This document shows, piece by piece, positions 17,310 through 26,850 of a stretch of DNA of 64,000 bases. The first letter of the stretch is position 1; each line of letters starts with the position of its first letter. The notes beneath the pieces are model-generated. The model worked only from the letters and a program-made list of their open reading frames with translations. It was not told the origin of the DNA and did not search any database. The position numbers and the translations under genes were made by a program. Origin of the DNA: UBA6183 sp046314755 (GTDB taxonomy: Bacteria; Bacteroidota; Bacteroidia; UKL13-3); NCBI GenBank assembly GCA_046314755.1, contig JBKDBG010000077.1, forward strand, positions 1-64,000, read 5' to 3'.

Positions 17310-20300
17310 ATGAATATTAAACGTTCTACAATTCGTTCGTTAACAATCTTATGGTTGATTATCGGTTACTTTAGCAATGGATTTGCTCAAAGTATCAGCA
17401 ACTATCAATTAACTACTAATTCGACAGCCTCCTTGAACAGAACCAAGGGGAGTTTGGTTGATGATATTGATATGAATGTTGGAACTACCATCTTAATTGG
17501 TGGTAGCCAAGTAAATGTATTTGGGCCAACAGCACCTTCCATTCCTTTTATTGGTTTTGATTTTTATATCAATGGTATTCGTCATACCCAATTTAATGTT
17601 ACCAGTAATGGTTGGGTAACAATAGGCGGAACAGTAACACCTGCAACTACTTTTAATTCAGGTGCCGGTATTCGTATGAGTCCGTTTTTAACAGGCGCAA
17701 CGGTAATGGGCACAAGTTCCATTGGTAGAGTGCATTCAAAAGTTGTTGGAGCACAACCGAATCGCGTATTGGTTGTAGAATTCTTGAGAATGGCCATTAA
17801 TTCTTCCGTTGTGAATGATACCAATACTTTCCAGGTGAGATTATATGAAAATGACGGTTCAATAGAGTTTGTGTATGGAAGAATGGAAGTTGGTGCCGGT
17901 GCGCCAATTTCATACAATGTGGGTTTCCAGTTTACTTCAGGTACTTTTCAACATGTAAATACTACAACGAATTTGTCTTCAACTTCAGTGTCTACAGCCA
18001 ATGTAGCCGCTTCCACAGGTCCCATTGCAGGTTTAAGCAATCGGAATCCGGGTTCTCAATTCGCCTATTTGTGGACTCCTAATCAAATATCCGATCCTCA
18101 GCCGGTTTCAATAACAAATATTACAACAACAGGCATGACAGTGAATTGGGCAAATGTGGCAAACGAAGTGGGTTACGCCTTATATAGAAGTACAGATGGT
18201 GGGGTTACCTATTCATTTGTGACTTCGGGTTTGCCTGGAGGCTTATTTGCAGCAAACACTACCTCCTTTAATGCGACAGGGTTGATAGCAAGTACAACTT
18301 ATGATTGGAGAGTTTATGCGATAAGAGAAAGCGTGTCACAACCTGCAGATGGAACAGCTACAACTTCTGCAGCTACAAGATTTTTTACAACTTCAAGTGG
18401 TCTTTGGAGTGATCCTGCCATATGGAACACACTTGCTGTACCTAGCGGTGCCGATACTGCCGAAATATCAACCGGACATACGGTTGAGTTGGACGCTGCC
18501 TCTATATCTTCAGGAACATTAATTGTTAATGGAACGCTTAATTACTGGAATTCAACCACACAACAAACATTAACCGTAAACGGTGATTTAATCATTAATA
18601 CTGGCGCTGCGCTATCTGCCGGGATAGGATCAGGGCCCCCTGCTTTAACAGGGCCGCATATTTTAAATGTAGGAGGAAACGCATCAACCAGCATTTTTAG
18701 TGGAAACGTTATTGTAGATGGGTCTTTGAATTTACAAACCACTGCAAGTGTACAACTAAGATTGAACGGAACTAGTAATTCAACCGTAAGCGGAAATGGT
18801 GCTACTTGTGCTATTCCATTTATTCAAGTAAACAAGGGTGGTTCACCTGTTAATATTGATAATACAGTTGAGTTTTTAAGAATATTTACACAACCGAATA
18901 CGGCCAGTATTTATGCCAATACTCAAAGATTCCAAGTGTTATCCGGCACATTAAAGTTGTCTGCAGCGATTGTTACTAATTCAATTCATAACAATACTGT
19001 TCAGTTGTTCAATACAACTTTGGGATTTAATTCTCGCCTATGGTTAAATCATACAGGTATTAACATCGGTATGATTCCAACCGCAACCAATCAAGGTACA
19101 TTGAATATTTCCAATGGAGAATTATTGATTACCAATGGTACACTTACTTTAGGAACCGGTGGGAATAACCATAGTATTGTTCAGAATGTTCGAATCAAAT
19201 TAGATGGAGGTAACCTAAACCTATTTGGTAGTTTAAATGTAACTAGTATAGCAACTGCAGAATTAGAGGTAAATGGTGGATTGTTAAGTATTGACCCTCA
19301 GGCCACCCAAAATGTTAATAATTTCACTACCTTATTAAACATTGGTGCCTCATCAAGATTTGTTTTCACCGGAGGCGAAATTCAAATAGTTGATCCCCAT
19401 TCAGCAGCGGTATTCAACGCTACCTTTAATTCTATAAATATTCCAACAGGAGGTATTAAATCGGTAACAGGAGGAAAGTTTGTGATTGGTAATGGCGCAA
19501 CTGCTCCAAGTGGAGGCACCGTTTCTACACTTTCTGGATTTAGTTTGAATATACAGATTCCAATCCATAGGTTGGAGTTAAGAAATGATACAACAATTAA
19601 TCCTTCGCGTTACTGTAGACTTGCCGCTGATTTAACGATCAATGATAGTTTAATCTTGGGAACAAATTCGTATTTAAGAACAGCAAGCGCATTAGGTTTT
19701 AATTTAAATGTGAATGGAGCGGTATTGAATAACGGTAGAATTTCAGGTGTATTGCCACAATCAACAACACCTACGGCATTAGGAGCTATTAATTTTACAG
19801 GAACCTCATCTCAAACCGTTACCGGAACAGGTAGTGCTACTGTTTTAGTTACCCGCGTTGCAAATTCTAGTGGTGTTACTTTTAACAATACAGGAACTTG
19901 GGCACATGAGCGCTTCACGCTTGAGCTAGGGAATGTAACTAATGCCATTAATTCAATTGCTATTGGTGGCTTCAACTACAGGGGTAATATTGTTATTGGT
20001 GGGTTAAATGAAACAACTGCATCGGGTTCGTTCTCAACTTTACCAACTATTATTACAACAGGAGGTTTACCAAATTATTCCTATGGTCCATCATCAACAG
20101 CATTAACAATGGGTAGTGCCAATGAAATGGCATCCGGTTCATTAAATGCAAATACTTTGACAATTAATGATGCTCAGGGAGTAACTTCTAATAGAAACAT
20201 CAATGTACAAATTCTAAATTTAACTTTAGGGAATTTAAATGTAGCCAATAATAATTTAACCATAGGAACAAGTGCTGCTAATCCCGGCTCACTAACTCGC

Positions 20301-23300
20301 AGCAGCGGTTTTGTTCAACTTGGAAATTCTGGTCAATTTACCAGATGGTTTGCAATTGGAGCAAGCCCGGCATTTGAATATACTACTGGTTTTCCATTGG
20401 CTACCAGTTCAAGTGAGCGAAGTGTATTGTGGAGCTTAAATGGCGGTACCTTAACAGGTGGCGGTAATCTTACTGTTCGTCATAATAATATAATTGGAAT
20501 TACAGATTTATCGCCTTCTTTTAGTGATGGCGGGATTACCATCAATAGGAGAACCAATGCTTTTTGGTCAATTAGTTCTTCTACCGCAGGTTCATTTAAT
20601 GTAGGAACCTCTAACTTATCATTAAGAATTATTGGTGCCGGAACAGGAGCTGTAACTAATGCAACTGAATTGCAATTGATTAAGCAAAATGGAGTTGCTG
20701 GTGGTACAGCTGTTGTTAGTGCCGGAACCAATGCAAGACCTGAACTGAATAGAGATTTCTCTCAGGCCAATATTACAGGTGGTGCTTTATTTGATGATTT
20801 TTACATTGGCGCTAACTCAGCTATTAATCCATTATCACCTACCATTATTGCCATTCAAACAGGAAATTGGAATGACCCTGCAACTTGGGAGGGAAATGTA
20901 GTGCCGACTGTGAGTAACTTTGCGACCATTGCGTCAGGTGTTACAGTTACAATTCCTGCATCTGTAACTGCGGCTTGTAATGGTTTAAACATACAAGCAG
21001 GAGCTACTCTTAATGCGAATTCAGGAACTCTAAATAGTGCTAACGCCATATTGTTGGATGGTACGCTTAATGCTGCAGGTACTTCGGTGAATGTTTTAGC
21101 ACCTGCTTTAAATGGTTTAAATATTGGTGCATCAGGTATTCTAAATCTAAGTGGTGGTACATTTAATATAGGTACAACTGGCGGTGGAAATAATACAATG
21201 GCCGTTTCAGGTGGTTTAAACATTTCTGGAGGAGCACTTACAATTAACGGAAATGTTACTTTAACATCAACCTCTTCATTCAGCCAAAGTGGAGGAGATT
21301 TTAATATTGACCCTAACTCGGGTACTTCAACCACCTCAGTAGCTCAAGGCACGCATAGTTTACTCATACAAACAAGCAATGTAACTTGTACCAATGGAAC
21401 AATTACAATTATTGATCCTCCGCATAATTCAATTGCCTTATCAACAACAAATTCATTAAGAATAGCGGTTTCAACAGGTTCATTATCGGCATTTTCAGGT
21501 ACTCATACCATAAGATTAGGCAATGGTACCAGTACAGAAACGGGCAATACCAATGGTTTTTCAATTAATACCAGAGCAAGTTCAGGTATTGTTCCTTTAC
21601 AAAATGTAAGAGTAAGCGGAGGAAACGCAACAGGAAGATGGACATCAAGCAGTTATACGGGAACTCAAGGTACCTACATTAAAGGTAATTTAACAATAGA
21701 TGTTGGAAGTGAGTTTAGGCACACGTCTGCTGCACCTTGTGCAATCGGAGGAAATATTATCAATAATGGAACTTTAACCGTTTCAACCGGAACTGTTGGT
21801 TCATTTATTCTTGGTACGGATGGTAATTATCCATTATCAAACGCTCAGGATATCTCAGGCACGGGTATCTTTAGAAATAATTTAATTACATCAACAGGCG
21901 CTTTCACTCATTTATTTGTAAACAATGGAGTAGGGTTAACCTTATCAACAACAAACACAGTCTTTACTGTTACCGGAACATTTAGAATTGATGCACTAAG
22001 AATCACAACTAATACCAATACAATCGGTTTAGGAGCATCATCAACATTTACACGGACTTCTGGTTATATTGTCGGTAATTTGGCCAAAAACTTTACTATC
22101 GGGTCTAATATTAGCAGGGTATTTGAAATTGGTAATGCAACAAATTTCTTACCTGTGAATGTAACCATGAATCAGGTTACTACTGCAGGTTCAATCTCAG
22201 TTGGATTAAATACCGGTGATCATCCTACCCTCTCAACTTCTTGTATCAATCCAACTAAATCAATCAATAATTTTTGGAAGGTAACTAATCTTGGAGTTGT
22301 AACTACAGCATCAGGTGGAACATATGTATTCAACTTTTTAACTTCTGATGTTGACCCATCAACCAACTTAAACAACGCCAAATTATTCAGTTATAGTGGC
22401 ACGGATTGGTTGGCAGGTTTAAACCCGACATCAACCAGTTCAACCAGTTTTACTGTAAATAACTTAAACAATTTTGGTGATATCGCAATAGGTGAGATCA
22501 ATCCAATACCAACTTCTGTAACGATTAATGCAACCTCAACAGATATCTGCGTAGGTTCATCAGTTACATTTACAGCAAATGTTACTAATGGTGGTGCTGC
22601 TCCTACCTACCAATGGAAATTGAATGGAACGAATATTGGAGGGGCTACAGCATCAACGTATGTAACTACAACATTAAATAACCAAGATACCATCACATGT
22701 GATATTGTATCTAATAATCCATGTGTGGTTGTTACCAATGCTACTTCAAATAAAATTGGAATAAAAGTGAGTCCGTTGACAGTAGGTGGATTGGTTTCCT
22801 CTGCAGCAACAATCTGTTCAGGCAGCACAAGTGGAGTTTTAACATTAAGCGGACACACAGGTGACGTGGTTCGTTGGGAAAGTTCAACTAGTCCAACATT
22901 TACAACAATAACATCTATAGCCAATACAAACACAACCTACACATCTGGACCACTTACAACAACAACTTATTTTAGAGCAGTAGTAAAAAGCGGAGCGTGT
23001 GCAGAGGCAAATTCGGCATCAGTACTAATTACAGTCGATCCAACTTCGGTAGGAGGAACCGTTAGTGCTAATCAAGCCATTTGTGCAGGTGGAACAATTG
23101 CAGCATTAACCATTTCAGGAAATACTGGAAATGTGACTACTTGGCAAAGTTCAACGGATGCCGGATTTACATCTCCAACTAATATTGCCGGAACTGCTGG
23201 ATTAACCAGTTTTACACCGACAGGTGTAACCAGCACTACCTTCTACCGTGCGGTAGTACAAAGCGGAGTCTGTCCTACTGCAAATTCAAGTTCGGCAACC

Positions 23301-26300
23301 ATTACCGTAACACCGGCCTCGGTTGGAGGCACTGTAAGTTCAAACCAAACCATTTGCTCGGGTGGTACAGTAACAGCATTAACATTAACAGGCAATACCG
23401 GAACGGTAACAACCTGGCAAAGCTCAGCTGATGTCGGCTTTACTACTCCAACCAACATTTCTGGAACAGCAGGATTAAGCAGCTTTACCCCAACAGGTTT
23501 AACCAGTACCACCTTCTACCGTGCAGTAGTGCAAAGTGGAAGTTGTGCAACAGCAAATTCAAATTCAGCAACCATTACTGTAACACCGACCTCAGTTGGT
23601 GGTTCAGTAAGTTCAAACCAAACGATTTGTTTGGGCGGAACCATATCCGCATTAACCTTAAGTGGAAATGTAGGAACGGTAACAACTTGGCAAAGCTCAG
23701 CTGATGCCGGCTTTACTACTCCAACCAATATTTCAGGAACAGCAGGATTAAGCAGCTTTACCCCAACAGGTGTAACCAGTACCACCTTCTACCGTGCAGT
23801 AGTGCAAAGTGGAAGTTGTGCAACAGCAAATTCAAGTTCAGCAACCATTACTGTAACACCGGCCTCAGTTGGTGGTTCAGTAAGTTCAAACCAAACGATT
23901 TGTTTGGGCGGAACCATATCAGCATTAACCTTAAGTGGAAATGTAGGAACCGTAGTGACCTGGCAAAGTTCAGCAAATGCCGGCTTTACCACTCCAACCA
24001 ATATTTCAGGAACAGCAGGATTAAGCAGCTTTACCCCAACAGGTGTAACCAGTACCACCTTCTACCGTGCAGTAGTTCAAAGTGGAAGTTGTGCAACAGC
24101 AAATTCAAGTTCAGCAACCATTACTGTAACACCGGCCTCAGTTGGTGGTTCAGTAAGTTCAAACCAAACTATTTGCTCGGGTGGTACAGTAACAGCATTA
24201 ACATTAACAGGCAATACCGGAACGGTAACAACCTGGCAAAGTTCAGCTGATGCCGGCTTTACTACTCCAACCAATATTTCAGGAACAGCAGGATTAAGCA
24301 GCTTTACCCCAACAGGTGTAACCAGTACCACCTTCTACCGTGCAGTAGTTCAAAGTGGAAGTTGCACAACAGCAAATTCAAGTTCAGCAAGCATTACAGT
24401 TAATAACTCTTCAGTTGGTGGTACCGTAAGTTCAGATCAAACCATTTGTTCTCTAGGTAGTGTTGCGGCATTAACCCTAAGTGGTAATATAGGAAGTGTT
24501 GTAACCTGGCAAAGTGCTTCAGATTTGGCCTTTACCTCACCAACCAATATTAGTGGAACAGCGGGCTTGACTAGTTTCACTCCAACAGGTGTTGCAACAA
24601 CAACTTACTACCGTGCAGTGGTGCAGAATGGATCATGCGCAAGTGCGAATTCATCGGCAGCATTAATTACTGTTAGTCCTGCTTCAATAGGCGGAACAGT
24701 AAGTTCAAACCAAACAATATGTTCGGGTACAAGCCCATCTCAATTAACACTAACCGGTAATGTTGGAAATGTTACCACCTGGCAAAGTTCAAGTGATGCC
24801 GGCTTTACAAGTCCAACCAATATTTCAGGAACAGCAGGTCAAACAACATTTACTCCTGGCACGTTAACAACAACAACTTATTTTAGGGCGGTGATTCAAA
24901 GTGGAGGTTGTTCACCTGCAAATTCGGTTGCAGCTTTAATAACAGTAACTCCGGGTTCAGTTGGAGGAAGTGTAAGCGGCACCAGTGCAGTATGTTCGGG
25001 TCAATCTGCTACCTTAACCTTATCGGGTAGTACAGGTAGTGTAGTGAATTGGGAAAGTGCAATTGCACCATTTGTTACTTATACAACTATTGCAAACACA
25101 ACAACAACTTTAAATACAGGAGCATTGTCCCAAACTACTCGATTCCGAGCAGTGGTTCAAAGTGGTTCATGCCCAACTGCCACCAGTTCATTCCAAGAAG
25201 TTACTGTAACTTCAGGAGGTGTATGGACGGGTACAACAAGCAATAATTGGGGTGATGCTTCAAATTGGTGCGGTGGAGTTCCAACTTCATCAACCAATGT
25301 AGTTATTCCTACAGGTACACCAAATGCACCTATAATAAATGTTGCTGCAACTGCGAATAACTTAACCATTGATGCCGGTGCGTCAGTATCTTTTACTGGT
25401 ACAAATTCTATTACCCTTTCAGGTAATTTAATTGTGAATGGAACATTTACCACTACAGGTGGTACGGTTATTTTCAATGGAACAGCGACACAAAATGTTG
25501 CAGGGGTTACCTATAACAATTTAACGCTAAGCGGTTCAGGAAATAAAACATTAACAGGAAATGCAACATTAAATGGCACACTTAATTTATCGGGTGGTTT
25601 ATTGGTACTTTCAAACAGCAACTTAACCATTGGATCAGGAGCAAGCATCACCGGAGGAACTGCATCTAACTACATTCAAACTAGCGGAAGTGGTGCCTTA
25701 ATCATTAATAACTTAGGTGCAACACCGCGTACTTATCCGGTTGGTGTAGGCGGAACATACAATCCGGTTACCATTGCCAATTCCGGAACTGCCGATAACA
25801 TCTCAGTAAGGTTGTTGGATCAAGTTTATGCAACCTACGCAGGTGAGGTTGGTACAGGTGTAATTGCTGGTAATGTTGTAAACAGAACGTTCATTATTAA
25901 TGAGGCTGTTGCAGGTGGCTCTAACTTAAATATTACTTTCCAATGGAATGCTTCAAACGAGTTAACCATGAGCAGAGCACAAACTATTGTGGGACGCTAT
26001 AATGGAGGTGTTTGGAGTAATATTAGCGGTGCACCTTCTGCGGCTTTGGGTAGTGGACCGTTTACATTCGGCATCTCTACTACAAACACCGGAATATTTG
26101 GTGTAGGTGATGTAAATAGTCCTTTACCGGTTCGATTAATCTCATTTGATGCTTCACTTAAACGTGGAATAACAAAGTTAACATGGACAACCGCTTCTGA
26201 AATTAATAACAGTCACTTCGTTGTTGAGAGAGGTATTGACGGATACAACTTTGAGGCTATTGGCCAAGTTAAAGGACGAGGCAATAGTTCTGTTAGGGTT

Positions 26301-26699
26301 GATTATGCATTCGATGACCTTAAGGTGAATGATATCATCTCAACTAATGGTGTTGTGTACTATCGATTAAAACAAGTTGGTTTTAGCGGTAATACTGAAT
26401 ACAGTGGAATAGTTTCTGTAGCTGAGTTTAATAATGTAATGTTTGAGCTGGTAAATGCGGTACCAAATCCATTTAATGATCAAACAGCAATCAGTTTCAA
26501 AACAAGTTCAGTTGCTAATGTGAAAGTTGAAATTACGGATGCCTTTGGTAAGTTAGTTCAAGTATATAACGTGCAACCAACCGAAGGAGCTAACAAATTA
26601 GATATCCAACTGAACGATCAATCTTTTGCAGCAGGAGTTTACTTCGTTCGTTTACAGCAAAATGAACAAAGTCAAGTGATTAGAATAGTGAAAAGATAA
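17310..26699 (+). CDS. Giant repeat-rich surface protein (adhesin-like) with T9SS sorting domain
   Basis: About 3,129 residues from the ATG at 17310, which gives a compact signal peptide (residues 1-27, ending GFAQ); in-frame ATGs at 17253 and 17286 are possible. Visible layout: N-terminal beta-sandwich with FNVTSNGWVTIGG; fibronectin-III-like domain about 263-342; three G8-like modules opening with W-x-D/N-P-x-x-W or W-G-D-x-x-x-W near 361, 1184 and 2640; long stretches of beta-helix-like LxVNGxL repeats; an Ig/PKD-like domain before residue 1820; nine Ig-like repeats at about 1822-2635, each with two conserved Cys; a domain starting LPVRLISFDAS near 2938; and a T9SS sorting domain from about 3050 (PNPFNDQ ... 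GVYFVRL). It is likely exported by T9SS and displayed or released as an adhesin. The ligand is unknown. Confidence 0.88.
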   Translation: MNIKRSTIRSLTILWLIIGYFSNGFAQSISNYQLTTNSTASLNRTKGSLVDDIDMNVGTTILIGGSQVNVFGPTAPSIPFIGFDFYINGIRHTQFNVTSNGWVTIGGTVTPATTFNSGAGIRMSPFLTGATVMGTSSIGRVHSKVVGAQPNRVLVVEFLRMAINSSVVNDTNTFQVRLYENDGSIEFVYGRMEVGAGAPISYNVGFQFTSGTFQHVNTTTNLSSTSVSTANVAASTGPIAGLSNRNPGSQFAYLWTPNQISDPQPVSITNITTTGMTVNWANVANEVGYALYRSTDGGVTYSFVTSGLPGGLFAANTTSFNATGLIASTTYDWRVYAIRESVSQPADGTATTSAATRFFTTSSGLWSDPAIWNTLAVPSGADTAEISTGHTVELDAASISSGTLIVNGTLNYWNSTTQQTLTVNGDLIINTGAALSAGIGSGPPALTGPHILNVGGNASTSIFSGNVIVDGSLNLQTTASVQLRLNGTSNSTVSGNGATCAIPFIQVNKGGSPVNIDNTVEFLRIFTQPNTASIYANTQRFQVLSGTLKLSAAIVTNSIHNNTVQLFNTTLGFNSRLWLNHTGINIGMIPTATNQGTLNISNGELLITNGTLTLGTGGNNHSIVQNVRIKLDGGNLNLFGSLNVTSIATAELEVNGGLLSIDPQATQNVNNFTTLLNIGASSRFVFTGGEIQIVDPHSAAVFNATFNSINIPTGGIKSVTGGKFVIGNGATAPSGGTVSTLSGFSLNIQIPIHRLELRNDTTINPSRYCRLAADLTINDSLILGTNSYLRTASALGFNLNVNGAVLNNGRISGVLPQSTTPTALGAINFTGTSSQTVTGTGSATVLVTRVANSSGVTFNNTGTWAHERFTLELGNVTNAINSIAIGGFNYRGNIVIGGLNETTASGSFSTLPTIITTGGLPNYSYGPSSTALTMGSANEMASGSLNANTLTINDAQGVTSNRNINVQILNLTLGNLNVANNNLTIGTSAANPGSLTRSSGFVQLGNSGQFTRWFAIGASPAFEYTTGFPLATSSSERSVLWSLNGGTLTGGGNLTVRHNNIIGITDLSPSFSDGGITINRRTNAFWSISSSTAGSFNVGTSNLSLRIIGAGTGAVTNATELQLIKQNGVAGGTAVVSAGTNARPELNRDFSQANITGGALFDDFYIGANSAINPLSPTIIAIQTGNWNDPATWEGNVVPTVSNFATIASGVTVTIPASVTAACNGLNIQAGATLNANSGTLNSANAILLDGTLNAAGTSVNVLAPALNGLNIGASGILNLSGGTFNIGTTGGGNNTMAVSGGLNISGGALTINGNVTLTSTSSFSQSGGDFNIDPNSGTSTTSVAQGTHSLLIQTSNVTCTNGTITIIDPPHNSIALSTTNSLRIAVSTGSLSAFSGTHTIRLGNGTSTETGNTNGFSINTRASSGIVPLQNVRVSGGNATGRWTSSSYTGTQGTYIKGNLTIDVGSEFRHTSAAPCAIGGNIINNGTLTVSTGTVGSFILGTDGNYPLSNAQDISGTGIFRNNLITSTGAFTHLFVNNGVGLTLSTTNTVFTVTGTFRIDALRITTNTNTIGLGASSTFTRTSGYIVGNLAKNFTIGSNISRVFEIGNATNFLPVNVTMNQVTTAGSISVGLNTGDHPTLSTSCINPTKSINNFWKVTNLGVVTTASGGTYVFNFLTSDVDPSTNLNNAKLFSYSGTDWLAGLNPTSTSSTSFTVNNLNNFGDIAIGEINPIPTSVTINATSTDICVGSSVTFTANVTNGGAAPTYQWKLNGTNIGGATASTYVTTTLNNQDTITCDIVSNNPCVVVTNATSNKIGIKVSPLTVGGLVSSAATICSGSTSGVLTLSGHTGDVVRWESSTSPTFTTITSIANTNTTYTSGPLTTTTYFRAVVKSGACAEANSASVLITVDPTSVGGTVSANQAICAGGTIAALTISGNTGNVTTWQSSTDAGFTSPTNIAGTAGLTSFTPTGVTSTTFYRAVVQSGVCPTANSSSATITVTPASVGGTVSSNQTICSGGTVTALTLTGNTGTVTTWQSSADVGFTTPTNISGTAGLSSFTPTGLTSTTFYRAVVQSGSCATANSNSATITVTPTSVGGSVSSNQTICLGGTISALTLSGNVGTVTTWQSSADAGFTTPTNISGTAGLSSFTPTGVTSTTFYRAVVQSGSCATANSSSATITVTPASVGGSVSSNQTICLGGTISALTLSGNVGTVVTWQSSANAGFTTPTNISGTAGLSSFTPTGVTSTTFYRAVVQSGSCATANSSSATITVTPASVGGSVSSNQTICSGGTVTALTLTGNTGTVTTWQSSADAGFTTPTNISGTAGLSSFTPTGVTSTTFYRAVVQSGSCTTANSSSASITVNNSSVGGTVSSDQTICSLGSVAALTLSGNIGSVVTWQSASDLAFTSPTNISGTAGLTSFTPTGVATTTYYRAVVQNGSCASANSSAALITVSPASIGGTVSSNQTICSGTSPSQLTLTGNVGNVTTWQSSSDAGFTSPTNISGTAGQTTFTPGTLTTTTYFRAVIQSGGCSPANSVAALITVTPGSVGGSVSGTSAVCSGQSATLTLSGSTGSVVNWESAIAPFVTYTTIANTTTTLNTGALSQTTRFRAVVQSGSCPTATSSFQEVTVTSGGVWTGTTSNNWGDASNWCGGVPTSSTNVVIPTGTPNAPIINVAATANNLTIDAGASVSFTGTNSITLSGNLIVNGTFTTTGGTVIFNGTATQNVAGVTYNNLTLSGSGNKTLTGNATLNGTLNLSGGLLVLSNSNLTIGSGASITGGTASNYIQTSGSGALIINNLGATPRTYPVGVGGTYNPVTIANSGTADNISVRLLDQVYATYAGEVGTGVIAGNVVNRTFIINEAVAGGSNLNITFQWNASNELTMSRAQTIVGRYNGGVWSNISGAPSAALGSGPFTFGISTTNTGIFGVGDVNSPLPVRLISFDASLKRGITKLTWTTASEINNSHFVVERGIDGYNFEAIGQVKGRGNSSVRVDYAFDDLKVNDIISTNGVVYYRLKQVGFSGNTEYSGIVSVAEFNNVMFELVNAVPNPFNDQTAISFKTSSVANVKVEITDAFGKLVQVYNVQPTEGANKLDIQLNDQSFAAGVYFVRLQQNEQSQVIRIVKR
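22773..25214 (+). repeat. Nine tandem Ig-like coding repeats, 273-bp period
   Basis: Units start at 22773, 23040, 23313, 23586, 23859, 24132, 24405, 24678 and 24951. Units 2-8 are exactly 273 bp (91 codons); the first is 267 bp and the last slightly shorter. Each encodes P-x-S-V/I-G-G-x-V-S, then T-I-C, a conserved W-Q-S, T-P-T-N-I and Y-R-A-V-V-Q-S-G-x-C. Units 3-6 are nearly identical over long stretches; outer units are diverged. Confidence 0.95.
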
Positions 26700-26712
26700 T
26701 TCGTAGAATTCT

Positions 26713-26745
26713 AAAAAAAGCAGGCCTGTAAGGCCTGCTTTTTTT
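26713..26745 (+). terminator. Intrinsic terminator after the giant surface protein gene
   Basis: A-run, GCAGGCCT (26720-26727), GTA loop, AGGCCTGC (26731-26738), then seven T. It begins 13 bp after the stop codon and separates the gene from gyrA. Confidence 0.9.
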
Positions 26746-26755
26746 ATGCCTTTTC

Positions 26756-26764
26756 TTATCCACA
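26756..26764 (+). promoter_or_regulatory. Possible DnaA box (TTATCCACA) upstream of gyrA
   Basis: A perfect TTATCCACA lies 86 bp before the gyrA ATG, followed by an imperfect inverted copy (TGTGGGTAT around 26778-26786). A single 9-mer match can arise by chance in a window this long, so the call is tentative. Confidence 0.25.
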
Positions 26765-26850
26765 ACGGTATGTTTTTTTGTGGGTATTTTCACGCCATAA
26801 TCAGGCCGTAAAACCTTAATTTGCCACGTATTTCATAGAAATTATTTAGC

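Noticed and set aside
23243..24331. Four leftward ORFs of 84-89 codons spaced at 273 bp
   Set aside because: They are antisense frames kept open by the repeat periodicity of the giant surface protein gene; their translations show no family features.
22773..25214. Regularly spaced repeats resembling a CRISPR-like array
   Set aside because: The period is 273 bp, the units are in-frame Ig-like coding sequence, and there are no short direct repeats with unique spacers or cas genes.
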